DNA from: Acinetobacter seifertii
Lineage (GTDB): Bacteria; Pseudomonadota; Gammaproteobacteria; Pseudomonadales; Moraxellaceae
Reading direction: 5' to 3'
Length of the DNA: 64,000 nucleotides
Assembly (NCBI RefSeq): GCF_000368065.1
Contig: NZ_KB851200.1
Coordinates: 511,827-575,826 of the forward strand
Below are positions 25,949 to 34,774 of this stretch, one piece after another. The notes beneath the pieces were generated by a model that did no database searches, was not told the DNA's origin, and saw only the letters and a list, made by a program, of their open reading frames with translations. The position numbers and the translations under genes are program-made. Positions within the stretch are counted from its first letter, which is position 1. Every line of letters starts with the position of its first letter.

Positions 25949-27094
25949 ATGTTGGCATACGATGCAGATTTAGAATTATTTCGTGATAATTTTAAACGTT
26001 TTATGAATGAGCATATCGCTCCACATTATGACCAATGGGAACACGAAGGAATTATGCCGCGTTCAGTTTGGAATCAACTGGGCGAAAATGGCTTTTTATG
26101 TGTAGATGTTCCAGAAGAATACGGTGGTTATGGCGTTCCAACTTACTATTCATTAATGTTGGTTGAAGAATCTGCTCGAGCTGGTTTTTGCGCATTATCA
26201 ACTGCTATTTCTTGTCACTCTGAAATTGCTGCACCATATATTTTACATATTGGAACTGAAGAGCAAAAACAATACTGGTTACCAAAAATGGTTACTGGTG
26301 AAGTGGTTGGTGCAATTGGTATGACTGAACCGGGTGCTGGTTCAGACTTACAATCAATGCGTACGAGCGCCATTTTGCAAGATGACCATTATTTACTAAA
26401 TGGTTCAAAAACCTTTATTTCAAATGGTCAACATGCTGACCTTGTGGTGCTTGCAGTAAAAACCGATCCTCAAGCGCGTGCGAAAGGGGTGTCATTATTA
26501 TTGGCTGATACGCATTTAGAAGGCTTTAAAAAAGGTACCAACCTCGACAAAATCGGTCTGCATTCTCAAGACACATCTGAGCTATTTTTTGACAATGTTA
26601 AGGTTCCTAAAAACCAGTTACTCGGTCAAGCTGGGCAGGGGTTTGCTTACTTAATGCAAGAGTTACCACGTGAACGTACAGCGATTGCATCTACCGCTAT
26701 TGGCGCTATTCGTGGTGCAATTGATTTGGCAACGGCTTATGTAAAAGAGCGTCATGCATTTGGTCAACCTATTTCTCAGTTCCAAAATACGCGTTTTGTT
26801 TTAGCTCAAGCAAAAATTGATGAGCTTGCTACGGCTGCTTTTTACGAGAGAAACGTTGCTCTATATCAAGAAGGTAAGCTAGATGTGGAAACAGCAGCAG
26901 CACTAAAAAGCTTCAGTACAGATATGCAAATGAAAGTCGCAGACAACTTGCTGCAACTCTTTGGTGGTTATGGTTATATGACTGAATATCCAATTTCACG
27001 TTTCTTTGTAGATGCTCGTATTCAGCGTATTTACGGTGGTACAAATGAAATTATGAAAGAAATCGTAGCGCGTGGTTTAATTGGTAAAGCCTAA
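25949..27094 (+). CDS. Acyl-CoA dehydrogenase
   Basis: This FAD enzyme is 381 residues from the ATG at 25949, chosen because AAGGA lies 7 bases upstream; an ATG at 25910 adds 13 unconserved residues. Signatures are GAIGMTEPGAGSDLQSMRT (FAD/substrate), FISNGQHADLVV, RHAFGQPISQFQNTRF, and LQLFGGYGYMTEYPISRFF followed by IYGGTNEIM, whose glutamate is the usual catalytic base. It oxidises acyl-CoA to the enoyl-CoA. The chain-length preference is unknown. It stands alone, so no pathway is implied by neighbours. Confidence 0.9.
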   Translation: MLAYDADLELFRDNFKRFMNEHIAPHYDQWEHEGIMPRSVWNQLGENGFLCVDVPEEYGGYGVPTYYSLMLVEESARAGFCALSTAISCHSEIAAPYILHIGTEEQKQYWLPKMVTGEVVGAIGMTEPGAGSDLQSMRTSAILQDDHYLLNGSKTFISNGQHADLVVLAVKTDPQARAKGVSLLLADTHLEGFKKGTNLDKIGLHSQDTSELFFDNVKVPKNQLLGQAGQGFAYLMQELPRERTAIASTAIGAIRGAIDLATAYVKERHAFGQPISQFQNTRFVLAQAKIDELATAAFYERNVALYQEGKLDVETAAALKSFSTDMQMKVADNLLQLFGGYGYMTEYPISRFFVDARIQRIYGGTNEIMKEIVARGLIGKA

Positions 27095-27108
27095 TTAAAT
27101 AGTTTTAA

Positions 27109-27136
27109 AAGAAGCCTACCTTTGAGTAGGCTTCTT
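27109..27136. terminator. Bidirectional terminator after acyl-CoA dehydrogenase gene
   Basis: AAGAAGCCTAC pairs perfectly with GTAGGCTTCTT around CTTTGA. It lies between convergent genes. Confidence 0.85.
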
Positions 27137-27144
27137 TATATTAC

Positions 27145-27768
27145 CTATTTGTTAGTTCGATAAATGACAGGATAGTCTTGTTGCTTGGGTAACATGTGTA
27201 AGGCCTGATTGATCTTTCTTAAAAATGCATCGGCTTCATCTTGACGAAAAGAGTCTTCGGTATATTTGCTACGTTTTTGATTGATGCCACAACCCGTTAT
27301 TTCCATATTTTCAGGATTAAATGACCAGTCATTTGGATTCTTTAAGTTAATGTCTAAATCACTTTCACAGCTTTTCCATAAACGTAAAAACTCATTTGAT
27401 AATTCTGTTTTAAATCCTCGTGCTGGATAGACCGAGAAGCCTTTCATTTCGGGATTAGAAAACTGTATAAACATGTCTACTGGCATACCGCCCCAAATGA
27501 TTGCTGTATTTTCTGGTAAAGCAATGCCTGATAAATTTTTCTCATTTAAAGAATGTTTTTGCTCAAATTTTTGCTTGAAAGCTTGCGACTGATAGTTCAG
27601 TTTAGTTTCGGCTGGGATTGGAATACCACGAACTTGATTGCTGGTAGTTGTCATATAGTACGGAGAATTATCAGTACCATTACATCCTGCGATTATTGGA
27701 CAACCGCTACAAGCAGTTAAACTATAACTTGCAAGACTCAGTAGACTTAAAACAATAATTTTATTCAT
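27145..27768 (-). CDS. Hypothetical lipoprotein
   Basis: This protein of 207 residues has a lipoprotein signal (MNKIIVLSLLSLASYSLTAC, lipidated Cys20). The mature part begins SGCPIIAGCNG, has further cysteines near residues 133 and 160, and shows no domain I recognise. It ends just inside a shared terminator and is followed in the opposite reading by the acyl-CoA dehydrogenase. The upstream neighbour is a siderophore-esterase-like gene in the same direction, separated by 89 bp, so cotranscription is possible. Function unknown. Confidence 0.75.
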   Translation of the reverse strand: MNKIIVLSLLSLASYSLTACSGCPIIAGCNGTDNSPYYMTTTSNQVRGIPIPAETKLNYQSQAFKQKFEQKHSLNEKNLSGIALPENTAIIWGGMPVDMFIQFSNPEMKGFSVYPARGFKTELSNEFLRLWKSCESDLDINLKNPNDWSFNPENMEITGCGINQKRSKYTEDSFRQDEADAFLRKINQALHMLPKQQDYPVIYRTNK

Positions 27769-27857
27769 TCTATTTTACTGTTCTTTTAACATCTTTAAGC
27801 AGTATAGCTAATCTAGGCTTTAAGATGAGTTCAGCATTTTGAAATTTGAGTAATTTC

Positions 27858-28799
27858 TTATTCCGTTGCCTTCTCACTCTGTTCATCAAATAAAGATTTG
27901 CAGCTTTCTAGATCTTTGCACGAAGCAAACATAAGGGCTTTAGGCAAGCTCGCATACAAATTTGTAATGTGTTGCTCAGCAGGATTATAAAAATGCCAAT
28001 AATTAAATTGGTTTGAACGTTTGTTTTCTAAAGCTTTAAAGAAATCTGTTTCATTAAACTTATTATTAGATTGAGTACGAGGCCCACCTTGCTCATGTGT
28101 ACCGACTGTGGTCATGAGTAAGGGATGATTTGATTTTTGACTTTGCCAATGCTTTAACTGTTGAAATAACATACCTTGGTCAAACCACAGAGAAGGGCTT
28201 GCAGCGAAGTAACGTTGAAATGCATCTGGCTTTTGAAAAAAATGATAAAGCACAAACAAGCCTCCAAAAGAGTGCCCATAGATACTTTGTTGCTGGCTAT
28301 TAATTGGAAACTGTTGTGCAATTTCAGGTTTGAGTTCGTTATTTAAAAATGCAATAAACTGATCAGCACCGCCATATTTATATTTACCTTGAGCCTGAAA
28401 TTCAGAAGAAGGTTTTGGAGTGTAATCATAAGCACGCTTTTGCACATCAAAGGTTTTTTGCTTAGGATAACCAACCGCTACAATCATAAGTGGATCAAGT
28501 CCTAATTTTGTAGAGCCAGCGCCAATCGACTGAGCAATATTGACAGCACTTGGGAAAGTTGCATTTCCGTCTAGTATATATAGTACGGGATACCCATGTT
28601 GTGGTGGGGCAACAGGTGGTTTATAAATTTGAATAAGATAATCATGGCCTGTATTTTTAGATTTGATTTGGAATTGTGCCTGATTGTTTTGAAAAACGAT
28701 TTTTGATTGATTTTGTATAGCCGTTTCAGCTAGAACATTACCGCTTATTAAAGTACTCAAGATAAAACTAGAAGAAAAAAAGAAAAATGATTTATGCAT
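27858..28799 (-). CDS. Exported alpha/beta hydrolase, putative siderophore esterase (IroE/Fes family)
   Basis: This protein of 313 residues has a signal peptide (MHKSFFFFSSSFILSTLISG, ending near VLAE). The esterase-D-like domain shows PVLYILDGNATFPSA, the nucleophile elbow SIYGHSFGGLFVLYHF, AASPSLWFD, and a late histidine (AEQHITNLYASLP). The family hydrolyses ferric siderophore esters in the periplasm or cytoplasm. A Fur box in the promoter supports an iron role. Which siderophore is used, if any, is not shown; a general periplasmic esterase remains possible. Confidence 0.8.
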   Translation of the reverse strand: MHKSFFFFSSSFILSTLISGNVLAETAIQNQSKIVFQNNQAQFQIKSKNTGHDYLIQIYKPPVAPPQHGYPVLYILDGNATFPSAVNIAQSIGAGSTKLGLDPLMIVAVGYPKQKTFDVQKRAYDYTPKPSSEFQAQGKYKYGGADQFIAFLNNELKPEIAQQFPINSQQQSIYGHSFGGLFVLYHFFQKPDAFQRYFAASPSLWFDQGMLFQQLKHWQSQKSNHPLLMTTVGTHEQGGPRTQSNNKFNETDFFKALENKRSNQFNYWHFYNPAEQHITNLYASLPKALMFASCKDLESCKSLFDEQSEKATE

Positions 28800-28831
28800 G
28801 ACAGATAAGAATAAAATTTATTACTCAAATC

Positions 28832-28850
28832 ACAAATGAAAATCATTATC
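28832..28850. promoter_or_regulatory. Fur box upstream of siderophore-esterase-like gene
   Basis: ACAAATGAAAATCATTATC matches the 19-bp Fur consensus at 15 of 19 positions, including the whole right half AATCATTATC. It ends about 33 bp upstream of the esterase start on the minus strand, the same spacing as the hemP box. Confidence 0.78.
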
Positions 28851-28983
28851 AAATAAAGGCATCAAAAGAATGTCCGCAAAAAGGTTAATGAAAAAAGCTC
28901 TTACAGCCATATTGCCTAACAAATCAAAGCAGACTATTGTTATACTCTCGTTTAAAAGATGATTTTACTGAGGCTGCATTCCA

Positions 28984-30093
28984 ATGATCAACGATGATCA
29001 AAACAAAACGACTTCTCTTAGTTTAGAACAAATTCGCGAAGATATTGATAGTGTTGATCAACAGATTCAAGAATTATTAAATCGCCGCGCAAGCCTTGCT
29101 GAAGCTGTTGCTAAAGCTAAATTTGCTTCCGAAGAGAATCCTTTGTTTTATCGTCCTGAACGTGAAGCGCAAGTCTTACGTAAAGTGATGGAGCGTAACC
29201 AAGGTCCTTTATCTGACGTTACTATGGCGCGTTTGTTCCGTGAAATTATGTCTGCTTGCCTTGCTTTAGAAGCTCCGCAAAGTATTGCATTTTTAGGACC
29301 AGAAGGTACTTTTACTCAATCTGCTGTGCTTAAGCATTTTGGTAAGGATGCAGTTGTTCGTCCATTACCAACTATTGATGAAGTGTTCCGTGAGGTGGAA
29401 GCGGGTAGTGCACATTACGGTGTAGTTCCAGTTGAAAACTCATCTGAAGGTATTGTGAACCATACTTTAGATTGTTTTAAAACATCTAACTTAAATGTGA
29501 TTGGTGAAGTTGAATTGCGTATTCATCATCAATTCTTAGTCTCTGAAAATACACGTAAAGACAGCATTAAACAGATTTATGCTCACCAGCAAACTTTGGC
29601 CCAATGTCGTCAGTGGTTAGACGCGCATTATCCGGGTGTTGAACGTGTTGCCTTAAACTCAAATGCAGAAGCTGCACGCCGTATTCGCAACGAATGGCAT
29701 TCAGCAGCAATTGCATCTGATATTGCAGCAGGTATGTATAACCTTGAAATTTTGCATAGCAATATTGAAGATAACCCAGAAAATACAACTCGTTTCTTAG
29801 TCATTGGTCGTGAAAAAATTCCACAAAGCGGTAATGACAAAACATCGTTATTAATTTCAGCACATGACCGTGCAGGTGCTTTATTAGAAATTTTAGCGCC
29901 GTTTGCAAAACATAATATCAGCTTAACGAGCATTGAGACTCGCCCAGCGTTACCTGAAAAATGGGCCTATGTATTCTTTATCGATTTAGAAGGTCATATT
30001 GATCAAGAGAACGTTGCTGCGGCAATCAATGATATTCGTCCAATGGTAAAAGAGCTTCGTATTCTAGGTTCTTATCCTGCTGCTGTTCTCTAA
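28984..30093 (+). CDS. pheA: Chorismate mutase/prephenate dehydratase (P-protein)
   Basis: This bifunctional enzyme has 369 residues and leads to phenylalanine. The chorismate mutase domain covers residues 12-95 (LEQIREDIDSVDQQIQELLN). Prephenate dehydratase follows from about 98 (IAFLGPEGTFTQSAVLKHFG, VPVENSSEGIVNHTLDCF), with the catalytic TRF motif in ENTTRFLVIG. An ACT regulatory domain is at about 288-367 (AGALLEILAPFAKHNISLTS, IETRPALP). The tyrosine-branch fusion gene follows 84 bp downstream in the same direction, so one transcript may carry both. Confidence 0.95.
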   Translation: MINDDQNKTTSLSLEQIREDIDSVDQQIQELLNRRASLAEAVAKAKFASEENPLFYRPEREAQVLRKVMERNQGPLSDVTMARLFREIMSACLALEAPQSIAFLGPEGTFTQSAVLKHFGKDAVVRPLPTIDEVFREVEAGSAHYGVVPVENSSEGIVNHTLDCFKTSNLNVIGEVELRIHHQFLVSENTRKDSIKQIYAHQQTLAQCRQWLDAHYPGVERVALNSNAEAARRIRNEWHSAAIASDIAAGMYNLEILHSNIEDNPENTTRFLVIGREKIPQSGNDKTSLLISAHDRAGALLEILAPFAKHNISLTSIETRPALPEKWAYVFFIDLEGHIDQENVAAAINDIRPMVKELRILGSYPAAVL

Positions 30094-30201
30094 TCACTCA
30101 TGTTGGAATAATGGCATGTATCAAAATAGAGCATGTCATTATGCTTAAAAATAAATTGCTCAGAGGTTTAAATCACTTTGAGCAAAAGCAAAGTTGAAGT
30201 T

Positions 30202-32448
30202 ATGTCACAACCCCTATTTAAAAAAGTTGCATTTATTGGTTTAGGACTCATCGGGTCGAGTTTGGCGCGTGTTATTTTTGCAGAAAAATTGGCGACAACA
30301 GTTGTTGCATCTACACGCTCACAGAAAACTTTAGAAGATGCAAAATCACTTGGCTTAATACAAGAAGGATTTTCCGATCCTGTAGAAGCTGTGAAAGGGG
30401 CCGATTTAGTTGTTTTAGCCTTGCCAGTACGTGCTACACAAAAAGTGCTCGAGCAAATTAAACCGTATTTGTCAGAAACTACGATTGTAACTGACGTGGG
30501 TAGTACAAAAGGTAATGTTGTAGATGCAGCAAAAGCTGTATTTGGTGAAGACTTACCTGTAGGTTTTGTGCCGGGACATCCTATTGCTGGTAGTGAGCAC
30601 ACAGGTGTTCATGCAGGTAAGGTTGATCTATTTGCAAATCATAAAGTGATTTTAACGCCGTTGCCAACAAGTGCAGAATGGGCTGTTGATAAACTGATTC
30701 AACTATGGTCGGCTGCTAAAGCTGAAGTAATTTGTATGGATGTTGCCAAGCACGATGAGGTTTTGGCACATACGAGTCATTTACCGCACTTAATGGCATT
30801 TAATTTGGTTGAGCAACTTGCAAACCGTGAAGATAATCTTGATATTTTCCGCTATGCAGCAGGTGGTTTTCGTGACTTTTCAAGGATTGCGGCTAGTGAT
30901 CCTCAAATGTGGCATGACATTTTCTTTGCCAATAAAACAGCGATATTAAATGCTGTTGATGGCTTCGAAAAGCAACTTACAGTACTTAGACAATTGATTG
31001 AAAGCGAAGACTCTCATGCATTAATGGGTTTACTCGGTCATGCTCAGGCAGCACGTCAGCATTTCAATCATATGTTAGCCAAAAAACCTTTAATGGAGAA
31101 AAATAAGGTGACACAGCAATTCAGTATCTTACCGGGAAATAAGGCTTTTAAAGGTAAATTTACCGTACCGGGTGACAAATCTGTGTCACATCGCTCCATT
31201 ATGTTTGGTGCTATTGCCGAAGGCACTACTCATGTAACTGGCTTCCTCGAAGGTGAAGATGCTTTGGCAACTTTGCAAGCTTTCCGTGATATGGGTGTAA
31301 GCATTGAAGGCCCTAAAAATGGTGAAGTGACCATTCATGGCGTAGGTATGCATGGTTTAAAAGTGCCAGCAAGTGCATTGTATATGGGTAACTCTGGTAC
31401 AAGCATGCGTTTGCTTTCAGGTATGTTATCAGCGCAAAAGTTTGATTCAGTGATGACAGGTGATGCATCACTTTCTAAGCGTCCAATGGAGCGTATTGCT
31501 AAGCCATTACGTTTAATGGGTGCGCAAATTCAGACTACAGGTGAGAAAGGTACACCACCTGTAAGTATTACAGGTAGCCAGCACTTAAAAGGTATTCAAT
31601 ACGATTTACCTATGGCATCTGCTCAGGTGAAATCAGGTATTTTACTTGCTGGTTTGTGGGCAGAAGGCGAAACTTCGGTAACTGAACCAGAACCAACTCG
31701 TGACCACACAGAGCGCATGCTTCGTGCATTTGGTTATGAAGTTAAAACTGAAGGCAACAAGATTTCACTTGTGGGTGGCGGAAAATTAGTAGGTACTGAT
31801 ATTCAAGTTCCATCTGATATTTCATCTGCTGCTTTCTTTATGGTGGGGGCTGCAATTACTGAAGGTTCTGATGTTGTTTTGGAAGCTGTAGGTATTAACC
31901 CAACACGTACTGGTGTAATTGAAATTTTAAAACAGATGGGTGCAGATCTGACTGTTGAAAATGAACGTATTGCTGGTGGCGAACCTATTGCTGATATTCA
32001 TATTAAAGGCTCACGCACGCTTAAAGGCATTCATATGCCTGAAGACCAAGTACCTTTAGCAATCGATGAATTCCCAGCTTTATTTATTGCAGCGGCTTGT
32101 GCCGAAGGCCAAACAGTATTAACTGGTGCGGCAGAACTTCGCGTGAAAGAATCTGATCGCATTCAGGTGATGGCAGATGGCTTAAAAATCATGGGTATTG
32201 ACTGTACGCCAACTGAAGATGGCATCATTATCGAAGGTAAAGGCAAATCTGGCGATTGGTCACCAATCTTCGCTGGCGGTGAAATTGAATCACACCACGA
32301 CCACCGTATTGCTATGAGTTTTAGTATGGCAGGTCTTCGTAATTCTGGTCCGATTACAATTCATGGTACTGAAACCGTTGCTACAAGTTTCCCAACTTTC
32401 ACTGAGTTGGCGAATCGTGCAGGTTTAACAATAGAAGTTAGCCAATAA
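30202..32448 (+). CDS. tyrA-aroA: Prephenate dehydrogenase fused to EPSP synthase (TyrA-AroA)
   Basis: This is a fusion of about 748 residues from the ATG at 30202; a TTG at 30178 with AGAGG upstream is a possible earlier start. The TyrA half has the NAD motif GLGLIGSSLA and HPIAGSEHTG. The AroA half starts around residue 310 with PGDKSVSHRSIMFGAIAEG, then GNSGTSMRLLSGML, EPTRDHTERML, DEFPALFIAAACAEGQT and ESDRIQVM. AroA makes EPSP in the shikimate path and TyrA acts on prephenate for tyrosine. The fusion is known in Acinetobacter and pseudomonads. It sits directly after pheA. Confidence 0.93.
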   Translation: MSQPLFKKVAFIGLGLIGSSLARVIFAEKLATTVVASTRSQKTLEDAKSLGLIQEGFSDPVEAVKGADLVVLALPVRATQKVLEQIKPYLSETTIVTDVGSTKGNVVDAAKAVFGEDLPVGFVPGHPIAGSEHTGVHAGKVDLFANHKVILTPLPTSAEWAVDKLIQLWSAAKAEVICMDVAKHDEVLAHTSHLPHLMAFNLVEQLANREDNLDIFRYAAGGFRDFSRIAASDPQMWHDIFFANKTAILNAVDGFEKQLTVLRQLIESEDSHALMGLLGHAQAARQHFNHMLAKKPLMEKNKVTQQFSILPGNKAFKGKFTVPGDKSVSHRSIMFGAIAEGTTHVTGFLEGEDALATLQAFRDMGVSIEGPKNGEVTIHGVGMHGLKVPASALYMGNSGTSMRLLSGMLSAQKFDSVMTGDASLSKRPMERIAKPLRLMGAQIQTTGEKGTPPVSITGSQHLKGIQYDLPMASAQVKSGILLAGLWAEGETSVTEPEPTRDHTERMLRAFGYEVKTEGNKISLVGGGKLVGTDIQVPSDISSAAFFMVGAAITEGSDVVLEAVGINPTRTGVIEILKQMGADLTVENERIAGGEPIADIHIKGSRTLKGIHMPEDQVPLAIDEFPALFIAAACAEGQTVLTGAAELRVKESDRIQVMADGLKIMGIDCTPTEDGIIIEGKGKSGDWSPIFAGGEIESHHDHRIAMSFSMAGLRNSGPITIHGTETVATSFPTFTELANRAGLTIEVSQ

Positions 32449-32493
32449 CTTTTTACCTAACACATTTTATAATTGCTAACACAATAGCAACGG

Positions 32494-32530
32494 CAGCAGC
32501 GAGCTAAAAGCTTGGCTGCTGTTTGTTTAT
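32494..32530 (+). terminator. Terminator after tyrA-aroA
   Basis: CAGCAGC pairs with GCTGCTG, enclosing an inner AGCT/AGCT stem, and TTTGTTTATT follows. It ends the aromatic operon about 20 bp before a candidate Fur-controlled promoter. Confidence 0.8.
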
Positions 32531-32547
32531 TGCTTATGCTAAGTGCA

Positions 32548-32566
32548 GATAATGATAATAGTGTTA
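32548..32566. promoter_or_regulatory. Candidate Fur box over the promoter of the next small gene
   Basis: GATAATGATAATAGTGTTA matches the left 12 positions of the Fur consensus exactly and 14 of 19 overall. It covers a possible -10 (GATAAT at 32554-32559) with TTGCTT 18 bp upstream as -35. The right half is poor, so this is a tentative call. Confidence 0.45.
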
Positions 32567-32575
32567 GGACAAAGG

Positions 32576-32959
32576 ATGAAAAAATTACAATTTATTGCCA
32601 GTTGCCCACAACATGGGGTGCTTGATCATCCACCAAATGAATGCCATATCACTCAAGAATATGTAGCGGCTTTATTATTTAAACAATTGGGGCATTATGG
32701 TTTCGATGCACAGCATATTGTGCATGAACATGAAAAGGTAGAAGTGAGTATTGATAATCATCTTTTACCTTTGTCTATTACTTGTCAAAAAACAGACCAT
32801 GATGGACACCTGATGTGTGAAATTTCTGCCAATCCAGATGAAGAACAAGACTGGTTTGAGAAAATTGAAACACAAAGCATTATTCGCCAGCTTGCACAGG
32901 CCGTTGAAAATAGTTTGAAAGCCGATCAGAGTTTTTCCCAATTTGTTTGGAAGTCTTGA
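32576..32959 (+). CDS. Hypothetical protein, possibly iron-regulated
   Basis: This protein is 127 residues from the ATG at 32576, which follows AGGACAAAGG; an in-frame ATG at 32543 falls before the candidate promoter, so the shorter form is preferred. It begins MKKLQFIASCPQHGVLDHPP, is soluble and His/Glu rich, and has cysteines near residues 10, 22, 69 and 81. I do not recognise a domain. A possible Fur box covers its promoter and a clear terminator follows, so it is its own transcription unit. Confidence 0.65.
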   Translation: MKKLQFIASCPQHGVLDHPPNECHITQEYVAALLFKQLGHYGFDAQHIVHEHEKVEVSIDNHLLPLSITCQKTDHDGHLMCEISANPDEEQDWFEKIETQSIIRQLAQAVENSLKADQSFSQFVWKS

Positions 32960-32983
32960 TCAATTAAATATATTTTATGAAGT

Positions 32984-33010
32984 AAGGGTGAACATATTTG
33001 TTCACCCTTT
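32984..33010 (+). terminator. Terminator after the 32.6-kb hypothetical gene
   Basis: AAGGGTGAAC pairs with GTTCACCCTT around ATATTT, followed by a TTTATTT tract. Confidence 0.88.
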
Positions 33011-33192
33011 TTATTTATTAATATTGATAAGAATTAATTATTTTTGTAGTGACATTATTTAATAAAAATTAACAAATGAAAAAATAATATTGTTTGAATT
33101 TTGAACTAATTTTCTATTAATTTAAAAATGCTTTTTAACAAAGAACTACTCAATTTCCTCTTCTTATTTATATTATTTTACAGAGAATTAAC

Positions 33193-34623
33193 ATGAACAT
33201 AATTTCCAGTAACTATTCAAAAGGCTTTGGTATATTGATTATCTCCTTATTATCAGCGTGTAATAGTGATGATAATGATACGACCATAAACTCAACAAAC
33301 CAGAAGTTGCTAGAAGGAACAATTACTTCTTTAGAGAATCTTAAGCAAAATCTAGTATGGCAAGAAAATCAGTGTGATAGTGTCTATTCTAAAGTGATCA
33401 GTGAGGCAGCAATTGCTCAAAAATCAGCGGCAGAACTAAGAGCCAATATCGCTAGTTCAAATAATTTAGGAGTTTTTCTTGATAATCAAATTATTCCGAA
33501 ACTAGCTCAGCTTACCGATGAGTCGACTGTATTAAGAGCGAGGTGTAATGCTCCAGACTATGATGGAACAGGCGTAAGTATTGAACGACCTGCCATGCTA
33601 AGGGAAATGTTAAGTGAATGGCAAGGAACAATTAATTTATTAATTCGTCAAATCAATAACCCGCCAAATATGAATCCTGAAATTAAATTAGCCTCATTAA
33701 CCAACACCAATATTAATCAATCAACTCTAGCAAAGTCTAAATTCAAAGATTGTTCAGATAGTTTTTGTCCGGAAATGACGGTTATTCCAGCTGGCAGCTT
33801 TTTAATGGGTGGAAATATAAATGAGCAAGAGCAACAAAATGTACCGGCTCAATCTCGACCATACGAATTACCTCAACATTTAGTACAAGTCGAAAAACCA
33901 TTTGCAATGTCAACTTATGAAACAACAATTGCTGAGTTTCAGGCTTTCCAAAAGGAAACTGGATGGGAAGTCGAGGGGTGTCGTAATTGGGAAACACGCA
34001 ATGGTGTTTTCAATATGTGGTATCGAGATGATTTAAATCCGAATAATTCGGGTATGAATCAAACATCTCAGGATCCTGTTGTATGTGTACGCCGTGAAGA
34101 TGGAAGAGAATTTGCGAAATGGTTATCTAAAAAAACAGGTCAGACCTACCGTTTACCAACAGAAGTTGAGTGGGAATATGCGGCGCGTGCTGGAACGACA
34201 ACAGCGTATTATTGGGGAGATGATCTTAATCTTGATCAAGCTTGTAAATATGCAAATGTGTTAGATCCAACTACAGCCGCGGCAATACCCCAAACCAGTG
34301 GTTGGAGTCTATTTAATTGTACGGATGGTTATGCATTTACGTCACCAGTCGGGAAGTTTTTACCAAACAATTTTGGTTTATATGATATGAGTGCCAACGC
34401 ACGAGAATGGGTGGATGACTGCTGGCATTCAAATTATGAAAATGCTCCTAGTGTGAATCGTCGCTGGGGTGAAGAAAATAATGGACAGTGTAATTTCCCA
34501 GTTTTGCGTGGAGGGGCATGGATATATAACACTTATAATGTGCGAACTGCTTATCGTAATGCATATGTAACTTCACAAGCTCGTTCAATTATGTGGGGAT
34601 TCCGTTTGGTTCGCGAAATTTAG
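33193..34623 (+). CDS. SUMF1/formylglycine-enzyme-like lipoprotein
   Basis: This protein of 476 residues has a lipoprotein signal (ILIISLLSACNSDDND, lipidated cysteine near residue 23). Residues 40-190 are a helical region of unknown kind. From about 195 a SUMF1-type domain follows: MTVIPAGSFLMGGN, YETTIAEFQAFQKETGW, YRLPTEVEWEYAARAG, YDMSANAREWVDDCW, LRGGAWIYN and IMWGFRLV. The active-site cysteine pair of true formylglycine-generating enzymes is absent from the last block, so sulfatase activation is unlikely. It may be a structural or ligand-binding member on the cell envelope. It stands alone. Confidence 0.82.
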   Translation: MNIISSNYSKGFGILIISLLSACNSDDNDTTINSTNQKLLEGTITSLENLKQNLVWQENQCDSVYSKVISEAAIAQKSAAELRANIASSNNLGVFLDNQIIPKLAQLTDESTVLRARCNAPDYDGTGVSIERPAMLREMLSEWQGTINLLIRQINNPPNMNPEIKLASLTNTNINQSTLAKSKFKDCSDSFCPEMTVIPAGSFLMGGNINEQEQQNVPAQSRPYELPQHLVQVEKPFAMSTYETTIAEFQAFQKETGWEVEGCRNWETRNGVFNMWYRDDLNPNNSGMNQTSQDPVVCVRREDGREFAKWLSKKTGQTYRLPTEVEWEYAARAGTTTAYYWGDDLNLDQACKYANVLDPTTAAAIPQTSGWSLFNCTDGYAFTSPVGKFLPNNFGLYDMSANAREWVDDCWHSNYENAPSVNRRWGEENNGQCNFPVLRGGAWIYNTYNVRTAYRNAYVTSQARSIMWGFRLVREI

Positions 34624-34774
34624 CTTTGATTTTTATACCTAATATATTCTACATTTAAAGTCATTTTTTTAATTTATCAGCGTCGATTTTAATAAAAAGC
34701 TAAAACTGCGCTGATAAATTCTTATCTTTCAATAAACCTACGTTTATTAAGAATATTTGTGAGAGTATAAATAT

